This document shows positions 14,591 to 22,108 of a DNA stretch of 64,000 bases, piece by piece. A program made the translations under genes and the position numbers. Source of the stretch: Pseudonocardia thermophila (GTDB lineage: Bacteria; Actinomycetota; Actinomycetes; Mycobacteriales; Pseudonocardiaceae). The stretch's first letter is position 1. The number at the start of each line of letters is the position of its first letter. The notes beneath the pieces were generated by a model, which saw nothing but the letters and a program-made list of their open reading frames with translations, was not told the origin of the DNA and ran no database searches. The stretch is taken from contig NZ_FRAP01000004.1 of the NCBI RefSeq assembly GCF_900142365.1, forward strand, positions 248,001-312,000. Reading direction: 5' to 3'.

Positions 14591-14618
14591 TCGGTGCCGG
14601 CTGATCGGTGCCGGCTGA
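14577..14618. repeat. Three tandem copies of a 14-bp unit across the TerF-like stop codon
   Basis: TCGGTGCCGGCTGA occurs exactly three times (14577-14590, 14591-14604, 14605-14618). The first copy ends with the stop codon of the TerD/vWA gene; the third abuts the stop of the convergent MFS gene at 14619. Each added copy preserves the in-frame TGA, so copy number can change without altering the protein. Confidence 0.95.
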
Positions 14619-16181
14619 TCAGTGCATCATGACGGCCGGCCCGTCGGAGCCGGACGGCCCCGACCGCAGGAACAGCGCCAGCACGATCCCCACTGCGGTC
14701 AGCGCGGAGGTCACCAGCATGAGCTGGTCGAGCGCGTCGACGAACACCTGCGTCTGGGTCCGCGCGTACAGCTGGTAGGTCTGCAGCATCGCCTGCTCGG
14801 CGGCCGGGCCGACCGCGGGCGCCCCGGCGGGCACGAGCGCGGCCCGCCCGCTCAGCAGCGACGCCTGCCAGTTGGTCATGAACGCGGTGAGCACGGCCAG
14901 CCCGAACGCCTGGGACGCGCGCTGCACGACGTTGTTGTAGGCGCTCGCGGCGGGCACGAGGTGCGGCGGCACCGCCGCCACGCCGCCGCCCATGATCGGC
15001 ATCATCGCCAGCCCCAACCCGACGGCGCGCAGCACCAGCAGCCACACGACGGTCGTGCGGGAGGTGTCGACGGTGAGGTCATGCATCAGGAAGGTGCCGT
15101 ACGCGCTGATCGCGAGGCCCGTGACGGCCAGCCAGCGCGGTCCGATCCTGTCGTAGAGCAGCCCGGCGACCGGCATGACGACGGCCATGGCCAGAGCCTG
15201 CGGCAGCAGCATGAGCCCGGCCTCGAACGCCCCGAGGCCCTGAGCCTGCTGCAGGAACAGCAGCACGTAGAACACGACCGCGAACAACCCGGCGACCTGG
15301 ATCGCGATGAGCAGCAGCGAGTTCGTGTACTGCCAGGTGAGGAACACCCGCACGTCGAGCAGGGGCTCGTCGACCTCGAGCTCGATCACCACGAACAGCG
15401 CCAGCGAGAGGATCGAGATCGCGAACAGCGTGACGATCGGGCCGGACGTCCAGCCCCACGCGCTGCCCTCCTCCAGGGCCAGCAGCAGCGCTCCCAGCGA
15501 CGTCGCGATGGCGGCGAAGCCCCACAGATCGAACTTGCCGGCCCGCTCGGTGTCGAAGGACGGCAGCACGACCACGGCGGCGAGCGCGCCGAGCACGCCG
15601 ATCGGCAGGTTGATGAAGAAGATCAGCCGCCAGTCGACGTACTCGACGAGGTAGCCGCCCACGACCGGGCCCAGCGCCGGGGCGAAGATCACCCCCAGCC
15701 CGTACACGGCCATGGCCTGGCCGATCTTGTCCTTCGGCACCAGCGCGTAGACCATCGTGAGCGTGACCGCGGGCAGCACCCCGCCCGGGATCGCCTGCAC
15801 CACGCGGAAGACGATCAGCGAGTCGAGGCTCCACGCCAGCCCGCACAGCACCGAGCCCGCGGCGAACAGGACCAGCGCGATGTTGTAGACGCGCTTCATC
15901 CCGAACCGCAGGCCCAGCCAGGCGCTCACCGGCACCACGACGCCCTCGGCGAGGGTGTAGGCGGTGGCGATCCACTGGACCTGGTCGGTGGTGGCGCCGA
16001 AGTCGCGCTGGATGTCGACCACCGCAACGTTGACGATCGTGGTGTCGAGGATCGACATGAACATGCCGGCGACGAGCACCAGCATGGGCAGGATCCAGCC
16101 GCGCTCGCCCGCGGTGGGCTGCGCGATCTCGGCTGCCTGACGGACGGGTGCGTCCTCACGGACCCGGTCGTCGACGCTCAC
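14619..16181 (-). CDS. MFS drug exporter, DHA2 (EmrB/QacA) family, 14 TMS
   Basis: A 520-residue transporter with about 14 hydrophobic segments, the size and topology of the DHA2 proton antiporters that expel drugs and organic cations. The first helix holds the family sequence M-F-M-S-I-L-D-T-T-I-V-N-V-A (near residue 40), equivalent to motif D1 with its key Asp. A G-x-x-x-G-P-x-x-G-G motif C is seen in A-P-A-L-G-P-V-V-G-G (near 157). The start is GTG at 16181. No TetR or MarR regulator adjoins. It converges with the TerF-like gene and lies downstream of the meta-pathway operon, 97 bp from its last gene. The substrate cannot be told from the sequence. Confidence 0.88.
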   Translation of the reverse strand: MSVDDRVREDAPVRQAAEIAQPTAGERGWILPMLVLVAGMFMSILDTTIVNVAVVDIQRDFGATTDQVQWIATAYTLAEGVVVPVSAWLGLRFGMKRVYNIALVLFAAGSVLCGLAWSLDSLIVFRVVQAIPGGVLPAVTLTMVYALVPKDKIGQAMAVYGLGVIFAPALGPVVGGYLVEYVDWRLIFFINLPIGVLGALAAVVVLPSFDTERAGKFDLWGFAAIATSLGALLLALEEGSAWGWTSGPIVTLFAISILSLALFVVIELEVDEPLLDVRVFLTWQYTNSLLLIAIQVAGLFAVVFYVLLFLQQAQGLGAFEAGLMLLPQALAMAVVMPVAGLLYDRIGPRWLAVTGLAISAYGTFLMHDLTVDTSRTTVVWLLVLRAVGLGLAMMPIMGGGVAAVPPHLVPAASAYNNVVQRASQAFGLAVLTAFMTNWQASLLSGRAALVPAGAPAVGPAAEQAMLQTYQLYARTQTQVFVDALDQLMLVTSALTAVGIVLALFLRSGPSGSDGPAVMMH

Positions 16182-16278
16182 CCGCCGATCGTGGCAGCAG
16201 GAGGTGAGCGCCGACGCCGTCCGTGATCAGCGACACCGCGATCTTCCTCACGATCAGGTGAGCACGTCGCCGATCGGG

Positions 16279-17724
16279 TCAGCCGCGGTGGTCGATCGCC
16301 ATCACCACCGCTTTGGGCTCGGTGAAGAACTCACGGCTGAAGTTCCCGCCCTCGCGGCCCCACCCGGAGTCGCCGAACCCGCCGAACGGGGCGCGCAGAT
16401 CCCGGATGAAGAAGCAGTTCGTCCAGATCGTGCCCGCGCGCAGCTGCGCGGCGACCCGGTGGGCGCGCGAGAGGTTCTCGGTGAACACCATCGCGTTGAG
16501 CCCGAACGGCGTGTCGTTGGCGGCGTGCACGGCCTCCGCCTCCGTCTCGAACGGGGTGACGGTGACGACCGGGCCGAACACCTCCTCGCGCTGCAGCGGC
16601 GCGTCGGCCGGGACGTCGACGACGACGGTGGGCCGTACGAACCAGCCGTCGGCGAGGCCGCCCGTCAGCACCTTGCCGGACCCGCCCCGCTCCGCCGCCT
16701 CGACGTAGCCGCGAACCTTCTCGTAGTGGGTGCGCGAGGCCAACGGGCCGATCTGGGTGCCGGACTGCTTCGGGTCGCCGAGCACCAGCGCCTCAGCAGC
16801 CGCGACGAACCGGGTGAGGAACTCTTCGAGCACCGGCCGCTGCACGTACAGCCGCGATCCCGCGAGGCACACCTGGCCGGCGTTGCTGAAGATCGCCTTG
16901 ATCGACCAGTCGACGGCCGTGTCCAGGTCGGCGTCGGCGAACACCAGGTTCGCGCCCTTGCCGCCCAGCTCCAGGCTGACCGGGGTGAGGTTCTTCGCCG
17001 CTGCCGCGGTGATGATCCGCCCGGTGCCCGACTCGCCGGTGAACGTGATCCGGTCGACCCGCGGGTCCTCGGTGAGCGCGGAGCCGGCTGAGTTCGGCCC
17101 GTACCCGTGCACCACGTTGAACACGCCCGGCGGGATGCCCGCCTCCAGCGCGAGCCTGGCCAGGAGCGTCGCCGAGACCGGGGTGTCCTCGGCCGGCTTG
17201 AGCACCACGGTGTTGCCCCAGGCCAGAGCCGGGGCGACCTTCCAGCTCTCCAGCATGAGCGGGAAGTTCCACGGCGCGATGGCGGCGACCACGCCGGCCG
17301 GCTCGTACCGGGTGTAAGTGTGGTGGCCGGAGTCCATCGGCAGCGTCTCCGCGGCGGCCAGCCGGGCGTGGTCGGCGAAGAACCGGAAGTTCTGCGCAGT
17401 CCGCGGCACGTCCTTGCCCTTGGCGTCGGCCAGCGGCTTGCCCATGTCGCGGGTGTCGGCCATGGCCAGCTCGTCGGCGTGCTGTTCGACCAGGTCGGCG
17501 AGCTTGTGCAGCAGGGTCCCGCGCTCGGCGAAGCCCATCCGCGGCCACGGCCCCTCGTCGAACGCCCGGCGGGCCGCGGCGACGGCGAGATCGGCCTCCG
17601 CCGCCCCGCCGAGCGCCACGCTCGCCCAGACCTCCTGCGTGTACGGGTCGACGGAGTCGAAGCGCGCGCCGTCGAGCGAGTCGCACTCGTCCCCGTCGAT
17701 GACGTGCCCGAACGTCTCGGTCAT
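16279..17724 (-). CDS. 2-Hydroxymuconic semialdehyde dehydrogenase
   Basis: A 481-residue NAD-dependent aldehyde dehydrogenase. Active-site residues are complete: Asn153 (P-W-N-F-P), Lys176, Glu252 (L-E-L-G-G-K) and the nucleophile Cys286 (G-Q-V-C-L-A-G). It would oxidise 2-hydroxymuconate semialdehyde from extradiol cleavage of catechol to 2-hydroxymuconate, the substrate of the tautomerase at 174. The specific call rests on gene order, since it overlaps by 4 bp the downstream-pathway aldolase and dehydrogenase. From sequence alone it is a betaine-aldehyde-like ALDH. It is the last gene of the operon. The ATG at 17724 (ATGA overlap) is chosen over longer readings that enter the aldolase gene. 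Confidence 0.85.
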   Translation of the reverse strand: MTETFGHVIDGDECDSLDGARFDSVDPYTQEVWASVALGGAAEADLAVAAARRAFDEGPWPRMGFAERGTLLHKLADLVEQHADELAMADTRDMGKPLADAKGKDVPRTAQNFRFFADHARLAAAETLPMDSGHHTYTRYEPAGVVAAIAPWNFPLMLESWKVAPALAWGNTVVLKPAEDTPVSATLLARLALEAGIPPGVFNVVHGYGPNSAGSALTEDPRVDRITFTGESGTGRIITAAAAKNLTPVSLELGGKGANLVFADADLDTAVDWSIKAIFSNAGQVCLAGSRLYVQRPVLEEFLTRFVAAAEALVLGDPKQSGTQIGPLASRTHYEKVRGYVEAAERGGSGKVLTGGLADGWFVRPTVVVDVPADAPLQREEVFGPVVTVTPFETEAEAVHAANDTPFGLNAMVFTENLSRAHRVAAQLRAGTIWTNCFFIRDLRAPFGGFGDSGWGREGGNFSREFFTEPKAVVMAIDHRG

Positions 17725-18755
17725 GCCTCGACCCCCTCGGCCGCGAGCTGGATCGCCACGTCGATGATCATGTCCTCCTGGCCGCCGACCAGACCGATCT
17801 CGCCGCAGCGGCGCAGGATCGCGTGCGCGGGCACCTTGTAGCGCTCGGCCGCGGTCTCGGCGTGCAGCAGGAAGGACGAGTACACGCCGGCCCAGCCCTG
17901 CACGACCGCGTTGCGGTCCATCTTCGGCCAGCGCGGCAGGTACGGCCGCACGACGTCCTCGGCGGCGTTGAACAGGGCCATCACGTCCACTCCGGTGTCG
18001 ACGCCGAGCCGGTCGAACACCGCGGCGAGCACCTCGGTCGGCGAGTTGCCCGCCCCGGCGCCGAGGGCGCACAGCGACCCGTCGATGTAGCGGACGCCGC
18101 ACTCGTAGGCGATCACCGAGTTCGCCACGCCGAAGCTGAGGTTCTGGTGGCCGTGGTAGCCGACCCACGCCTCGTCGCCGACCTCGGCGACCAGCGCCTC
18201 GAACCGGGCCTTCGCCTCGTGCATGAGCAGCGCACCCGCCGAGTCGGTGCAGTAGGGCGCCTGGCAGCCGGCGTCGACCATGATCCGGGCCTGCTTCGCC
18301 AGCTCCTCCGGCGAGGTGCGGTGCGCCATCATGAGGAACCCGACGGTCTCCATCCCCAGGTCGCGGGCAGCGCCGAAGTGCTGCGGGGAGATGTCGGCCT
18401 CGGTGCAGTGGGTGGCCACGCGGACCATGTCGGCGCCGGCGTCGTGGGCCCGTTTCAGGTCCTCCACGGTGCCGATGCCCGGCACCAGCAGCACCGCGAT
18501 CCTGGCCTGCTTGGCCTCCTCGCGGGCGGCGGCGATCAGCTTCATCTCGTCGGTGTGGCTGAAGCCGTAGTTGAACGAGCTGCCACCGATGCCGTCGCCG
18601 TGGGAGACCTCGATGACCTCGACGCCCGCGGCGTCGAGCGCGCGGACGGTGTCGCGCACCTGCTGCTCGGTGAACTGGTGCGCCATGGCGTGGCTGCCGT
18701 CGCGCAGGGTGGTGTCGATCAGACGCACGTCGTGCGCGAGTTCCGGCCGGCTCAT
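17721..18755 (-). CDS. dmpG: 4-Hydroxy-2-oxovalerate aldolase
   Basis: A 344-residue class II (metal) aldolase that splits 4-hydroxy-2-oxovalerate into pyruvate and acetaldehyde. The DRE-TIM N-terminal catalytic sequence T-T-L-R-D-G-S-H is at residues 15-22 and the metal-binding G-Y-H-G-H-Q-N-L-S near 198. Length and the C-terminal helical domain match DmpG/BphI/MhpE. It overlaps the acylating acetaldehyde dehydrogenase upstream and the semialdehyde dehydrogenase downstream by ATGA. Aldolase and dehydrogenase form a channelling complex in known systems, so coupled translation fits a 1:1 assembly. Confidence 0.95.
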   Translation of the reverse strand: MSRPELAHDVRLIDTTLRDGSHAMAHQFTEQQVRDTVRALDAAGVEVIEVSHGDGIGGSSFNYGFSHTDEMKLIAAAREEAKQARIAVLLVPGIGTVEDLKRAHDAGADMVRVATHCTEADISPQHFGAARDLGMETVGFLMMAHRTSPEELAKQARIMVDAGCQAPYCTDSAGALLMHEAKARFEALVAEVGDEAWVGYHGHQNLSFGVANSVIAYECGVRYIDGSLCALGAGAGNSPTEVLAAVFDRLGVDTGVDVMALFNAAEDVVRPYLPRWPKMDRNAVVQGWAGVYSSFLLHAETAAERYKVPAHAILRRCGEIGLVGGQEDMIIDVAIQLAAEGVEA

Positions 18756-19675
18756 GCCTGGACCTCCTGCTGCTCGGCCTCGAGCTTGCGCGCGGCCATC
18801 AGCTCACCCACCCGGGCCGCCGCGGCGGTCATGATGTCGAGGTTCCCGGCGTACGGCGGCAGGTAGTCGCCGTTGCCCTTGACCTCCAGGAACATCGCCA
18901 CCCGGGCGTTGCCGCCCCAGTTCTCGCGCGGCTCGTCGTACTGCGGCTCGGCGCGCAGCGTGTACCCGGGGACGTACTGCTGGACCTCGGCCACCATCTC
19001 GTGGATCGAGGCGGTGATCCGGTCGCGATCGGCGTCCGGCGCGATCATGCAGAAGACCGTGTCGCGCATGATGATCGGTGGCTCGACCGGGTTGAGGATG
19101 ATGATCGCCTTGCCGCGCTGCGCGCCGCCGACCTCGGCCACCGCCCGGGAGGTGGTGTGGGTGAACTCATCGATGTTGGCGCGGGTGCCGGGGCCCGCCG
19201 AGCGGGACGCGACCGAGGCGACGATCTCGGCGTAGGGCACCGGGGTGACGCGGGAGACCGCGTACACCATCGGGATCGTGGCCTGCCCGCCGCAGGTGAT
19301 CATGGAGACGTTCGGTGCGTCGATGTGGTCGCGCAGGTTGACCGGCGGGCACACCATCGGACCGAGGTGTGCCGGGGTGAGGTCGACGGCCTGGATGCCG
19401 GCCTCGGCGTAGCGCGGGGCGTTGGCGATGTGCGCCTTCGCCGAGGTGGCCTCGAAGACGATCTCGGGCAGCGGGTCCTGGCGCAGCAGCCAGTCCACGC
19501 CCTCCGCCGACGCCGCGATGCCCTTCTCCCGCGCCCGCGCCAGGCCGTCCGACTCGACGACCCCGACCACGTACTTCACGTCGACGAGCGCGCTGCGCTC
19601 CAGCTTCGCCAGGAGGTCGGTGCCGATGTTGCCCGGTCCGACGATGGCCGCCGGGACCGCTGTTGCTGGGCTCAT
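18752..19675 (-). CDS. dmpF: Acetaldehyde dehydrogenase (acylating)
   Basis: A 307-residue CoA- and NAD-dependent enzyme turning acetaldehyde into acetyl-CoA. The Rossmann motif G-P-G-N-I-G is at residues 13-18 and the thioester-forming Cys128 lies in I-T-C-G-G-Q-A. Both match DmpF/BphJ/MhpF. It is the first gene of a three-gene overlapping operon and would take acetaldehyde directly from the aldolase. The ATG at 19675 faces the PadR gene across 173 bp that contain several dyads. A related reaction on propanal is also possible for this family. Confidence 0.95.
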   Translation of the reverse strand: MSPATAVPAAIVGPGNIGTDLLAKLERSALVDVKYVVGVVESDGLARAREKGIAASAEGVDWLLRQDPLPEIVFEATSAKAHIANAPRYAEAGIQAVDLTPAHLGPMVCPPVNLRDHIDAPNVSMITCGGQATIPMVYAVSRVTPVPYAEIVASVASRSAGPGTRANIDEFTHTTSRAVAEVGGAQRGKAIIILNPVEPPIIMRDTVFCMIAPDADRDRITASIHEMVAEVQQYVPGYTLRAEPQYDEPRENWGGNARVAMFLEVKGNGDYLPPYAGNLDIMTAAAARVGELMAARKLEAEQQEVQA

Positions 19676-19787
19676 GCGGGCGATCGTCGCGCCGGCGCGG
19701 GCGCGGCGGGAACAACGACGTTCCGCTCATCGAAACGCTTGACGCAGAAGGTTGTGAGCGCCGTCACCTTCTTCTTGTGATAGATTC

Positions 19788-19797
19788 CGATATATCG
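19788..19797. promoter_or_regulatory. Palindrome CGATATATCG, candidate PadR operator
   Basis: A perfect 10-bp AT-centred palindrome inside very GC-rich DNA, 51 bp before the PadR ATG and within the divergent region to the acetaldehyde dehydrogenase operon. It is flanked by TGTGATAGATT and CGTGAAAG, giving a looser 26-bp dyad. PadR proteins often bind similar ATAT-centred sites in their own promoters. Binding has not been shown. Confidence 0.5.
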
Positions 19798-19848
19798 TGA
19801 AAGCACGCGAGCTACTGCTCGCCCTACGCCCACCCGAGGAGATCCGCG

Positions 19849-20619
19849 ATGACCGCGAACCCCGCTTTCGACCTGCCCTTCGGGCCCGCGATCGGCCGCG
19901 AGCTGCGTCGCCGCTTCCGCGGCGGCCCGCCGTTGCGCCCCATGGCCAGCCCGATGAACGCAGCTCACGACGTCCCCCGCCACGAGGCCGGACCCCACTT
20001 CGGCGACCACGGCGACGACCCGCGCGCCGAACGTCTCCGCCACGCGCGCCGGCCCGGTTTCGGCCCCGGCTTCGGGCCCGAGTTCGGCCCGCCGTTCCGG
20101 CCCGGCCCGTTCGGCCCGTTCGGTCCCGGCCGCGGGTTCGGCGGCCGGCGCGGGCGCCGCGGCCGCCGACCTGCCCGCGGTGACATCCGCCTGGCCGTGC
20201 TCGCCCTCGTGGCCGAGCAGCCGCGGCACGGCTACGAGATCATCCAGGAGATCGCCGAACGCACCGGCGGCGCGTGGCGGCCGAGCCCCGGCTCCGTCTA
20301 CCCCACGCTGTCCCAGCTGGAGGACGAGGGCCTGGTCTCGATCGAGAAGAGCGAGGGCCGCCGGGTCGTCAGCCTGACCGAGGCCGGTACCACCTACGTC
20401 GACGAGCACCGAGAGGAGCTCGACCGGGTGTGGGAGTCGGTCACCGACGACCCGGCCGACCCCGAGTCCGCCGCGGCCCGCGCGCTGATGGAGCAGCTGC
20501 ACCAGCTGATCGCGGCCGCGCACCAGGTCGCGGCCACCGGCACGCCGGAGCAGATCACCGCGGCGGCCGAGTCCGTGACCGAGGCGCGCAAGGCCATCTA
20601 CCGCCTGCTGGCGGAGTGA
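19849..20619 (+). CDS. PadR-family regulator with Gly/Phe/Pro-rich N-terminal extension
   Basis: A 256-residue protein. The C-terminal part has the PadR winged helix (about residues 110-185): L-A-V-L-A-L-V-A-E-Q-P-R-H-G-Y-E-I-I is helix 1, followed by S-P-G-S-V-Y-P-T-L-S-Q-L-E-D-E-G-L-V. A helical dimerisation tail follows. The first 105 residues are low complexity, rich in F-G-P-x repeats (F-G-P-G-F-G-P-E-F-G-P-P-F) and ending in an Arg/Gly run. This kind of extension occurs in some actinobacterial PadR proteins and is probably disordered. ATG 19849 has GAGGA upstream. PadR proteins respond to phenolic acids or drugs. The gene is divergent from the meta-pathway operon and may control it, which is inference. 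Confidence 0.88.
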   Translation: MTANPAFDLPFGPAIGRELRRRFRGGPPLRPMASPMNAAHDVPRHEAGPHFGDHGDDPRAERLRHARRPGFGPGFGPEFGPPFRPGPFGPFGPGRGFGGRRGRRGRRPARGDIRLAVLALVAEQPRHGYEIIQEIAERTGGAWRPSPGSVYPTLSQLEDEGLVSIEKSEGRRVVSLTEAGTTYVDEHREELDRVWESVTDDPADPESAAARALMEQLHQLIAAAHQVAATGTPEQITAAAESVTEARKAIYRLLAE

Positions 20620-20633
20620 GCCCGGCCCGAGCG

Positions 20634-20685
20634 CGACGAACGGCCCTTTCGTGAGCAGCATCGCTGACGAAAGGGCCGTTCGTCG
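20634..20685. terminator. Hairpin between convergent genes (dispersed family, copy 3)
   Basis: Perfect 19-bp arms (20634-20652 and 20667-20685) with stem CGACGAACGGCCCTTTCGT and a 14-nt loop containing AGCAGCATCGC. It lies midway between the stops of PadR (+) and the SCO5389-like gene (-), a natural position for a bidirectional terminator. The loop sequence is shared with copy 4 at 29011-29078. Confidence 0.7.
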
Positions 20686-20717
20686 TCCGTCGACCCATCA
20701 GCGGTCGCGCAGACCCA

Positions 20718-21086
20718 TCAGCAGTCGCGCAGCTGCGGGGTCTGGTTCAGGATCTGCGCCCGCGGGCTGATGAACTCCTGGTAGGCCGCTCCCCCGACCT
20801 GGTCGAGCGGGAAAGCGCCGACCTTGTGGCAGTTCTGGAACGCCAGGGCCACCCCGAAGTGCCGTTCCAGCGCGGTGCGGATGGACGTGCTGGCCAGCGC
20901 CCGAAGCAGCTGGCCGCGGTGGGCCTCGGACGGCGGCGGGACGGAGTGCTCCCCGTTCTCGACCGCGGCGGTCACGACCTCCCACGCGTACGGCAGCGAC
21001 TCGCGCACGACGGCGAGGAACTGCTCGTCGGTCAGCTCCCCGCGCTCGGCGGAGGCGAGGACGTCGGCAGGGACATCGAGCGACAT
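20718..21086 (-). CDS. SCO5389-like conserved actinobacterial protein
   Basis: A 122-residue protein starting M-S-L-D-V-P. From memory it resembles the Streptomyces SCO5389 family: S-L-P-Y-A-W-E, then a Gly-Gln-Leu-Leu-Arg-Ala-Leu-Ala-Ser helix, F-Q-N-C-H-K-V-G-A-F and the ending L-N-Q-T-P-Q-L-R-D-C. No enzyme motif is seen; two Cys and one His are conserved-looking. AGGAG lies 6 nt before the ATG. It follows the CooC-like ATPase by 11 bp on the same strand, so the two are probably co-transcribed and may work together. Function unknown. Confidence 0.7.
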   Translation of the reverse strand: MSLDVPADVLASAERGELTDEQFLAVVRESLPYAWEVVTAAVENGEHSVPPPSEAHRGQLLRALASTSIRTALERHFGVALAFQNCHKVGAFPLDQVGGAAYQEFISPRAQILNQTPQLRDC

Positions 21087-21097
21087 GTGGACTCCTG

Positions 21098-22060
21098 TCA
21101 GCTGACGGGAACGGGATAGGTGAACTCGGGATCGATCTGCTCGGCCAGGTCGGTGCCGGTCGAGCGGTTCCCCCACGCAGCGGCGTTGCGCAGGTGGAAG
21201 TCGATGGTCGTGCGGTGGTAGCGGTCCCAGAACGCGTCGTCGCGCGGCTGCGCGTCGAGGGCGGCGCGCACGGCCTCGAACGCGGCCCGGTTGACCGGTT
21301 CCAGCTCGGCGACGGGGGCGGCGGTGCCGCGCTCGGCGGCCCGGACCCACGCCGAGTGGTGGACGCAGCCCAGCAGCGCACCCGGCTCCACCTTGTCCAC
21401 CTCGGCGCGCAGCCACTCCTCGTCGGCGGTGTCGGTGACCTTGTTGCCGAGCACGCGCAGCGGGACACCGAACTCTGCGGCGTGGCTCGCGTACTGCCGG
21501 TACACGCCGACCCCGCGCCGGGTCGGCTCGCAGACCAGGACGGTCAGGTCGAACCGGGTGAACAAGCCGGAGGCGAAGGCGTCCGCACCCGCGGTCATGT
21601 CGACGACCACGTACTCCCCCGGCCCGTCGACGAGGTGGTTGAGCCACAGCTCCACCGCGCCGGTCTTGGAGTGGTAGCAGGAGACGCCGATGTCGGACTC
21701 GGCGAACTCGCCGGTGACGACGTACGGCACCTCGGCCGGTGCTGCGTAGCGGCGCAGCACCTCGTCGTCGGGATCGAGGTGGACGAGCCGCGATCCGCGC
21801 CCCGGCGGCGTCGTCTTGATCATGACGTCGGCGCTGGGGATGCGCGGGTTGGTGCCGCGCAGGTGGTCCTTCAGCCAGGGGAGATCGGTGCCCATCGCGC
21901 GCGGCGGCGGGCCCTCGTGGCCGAGCGCGACACCGAGGTGCTGGTTGATGTCGGCGTCGACGGCCACCACCCGGTGGCCGGACGCGGCGAGGAGGCGGGC
22001 GAAGACGGCGGCAGACGTGGTCTTGCCGCTGCCGCCCTTGCCGACGAAGGCGATGCGCAT
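21098..22060 (-). CDS. CooC/MinD-like P-loop ATPase
   Basis: A 320-residue SIMIBI-class ATPase. The deviant Walker A motif G-K-G-G-S-G-K-T-T starts at residue 7 with the signature first lysine, and V-V-A-V-D-A-D at 32-38 is the Walker A' aspartate region. A V-V-V-D-M-T-A-G-A-D switch II element follows near residue 171. Relatives include CooC, which delivers nickel to CO dehydrogenase, ParA/MinD and HypB-like maturation ATPases. No CO dehydrogenase or Ni enzyme is in the window. The C-terminal third is specific to this group. It is the first gene of a pair with the SCO5389-like protein. Its promoter appears leaderless. Client and role are unknown. Confidence 0.85.
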   Translation of the reverse strand: MRIAFVGKGGSGKTTSAAVFARLLAASGHRVVAVDADINQHLGVALGHEGPPPRAMGTDLPWLKDHLRGTNPRIPSADVMIKTTPPGRGSRLVHLDPDDEVLRRYAAPAEVPYVVTGEFAESDIGVSCYHSKTGAVELWLNHLVDGPGEYVVVDMTAGADAFASGLFTRFDLTVLVCEPTRRGVGVYRQYASHAAEFGVPLRVLGNKVTDTADEEWLRAEVDKVEPGALLGCVHHSAWVRAAERGTAAPVAELEPVNRAAFEAVRAALDAQPRDDAFWDRYHRTTIDFHLRNAAAWGNRSTGTDLAEQIDPEFTYPVPVS

Positions 22061-22066
22061 TCGCCA

Positions 22067-22094
22067 ACGATAACGGTTTTCACTTTCGTGTGAA
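22067..22094 (-). promoter_or_regulatory. Predicted leaderless promoter of the CooC-like operon
   Basis: On the minus strand, TTCACA (22094-22089) and TATCGT (22072-22067) are separated by 16 nt, and the -10 ends 6 nt before the ATG. The stretch is notably AT-rich (GTGAAAACCGTTATCG) for this genome. Confidence 0.55.
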
Positions 22095-22108
22095 GCTGTC
22101 GGGGCCGA

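Noticed and set aside
19750..19780. Classical -35/-10 promoter for PadR
   Set aside because: TTGACG (19739) and TAGATT (19781) are 36 bp apart, far too distant. Other pairs are weak, so only the operator was reported.
22061..22095. Zur-like box GTGAAAACCGTTATCG before the CooC-like gene
   Set aside because: It resembles half of a Zur/Fur site but is not a good palindrome. The same AT-rich bases are explained by the predicted -35/-10.
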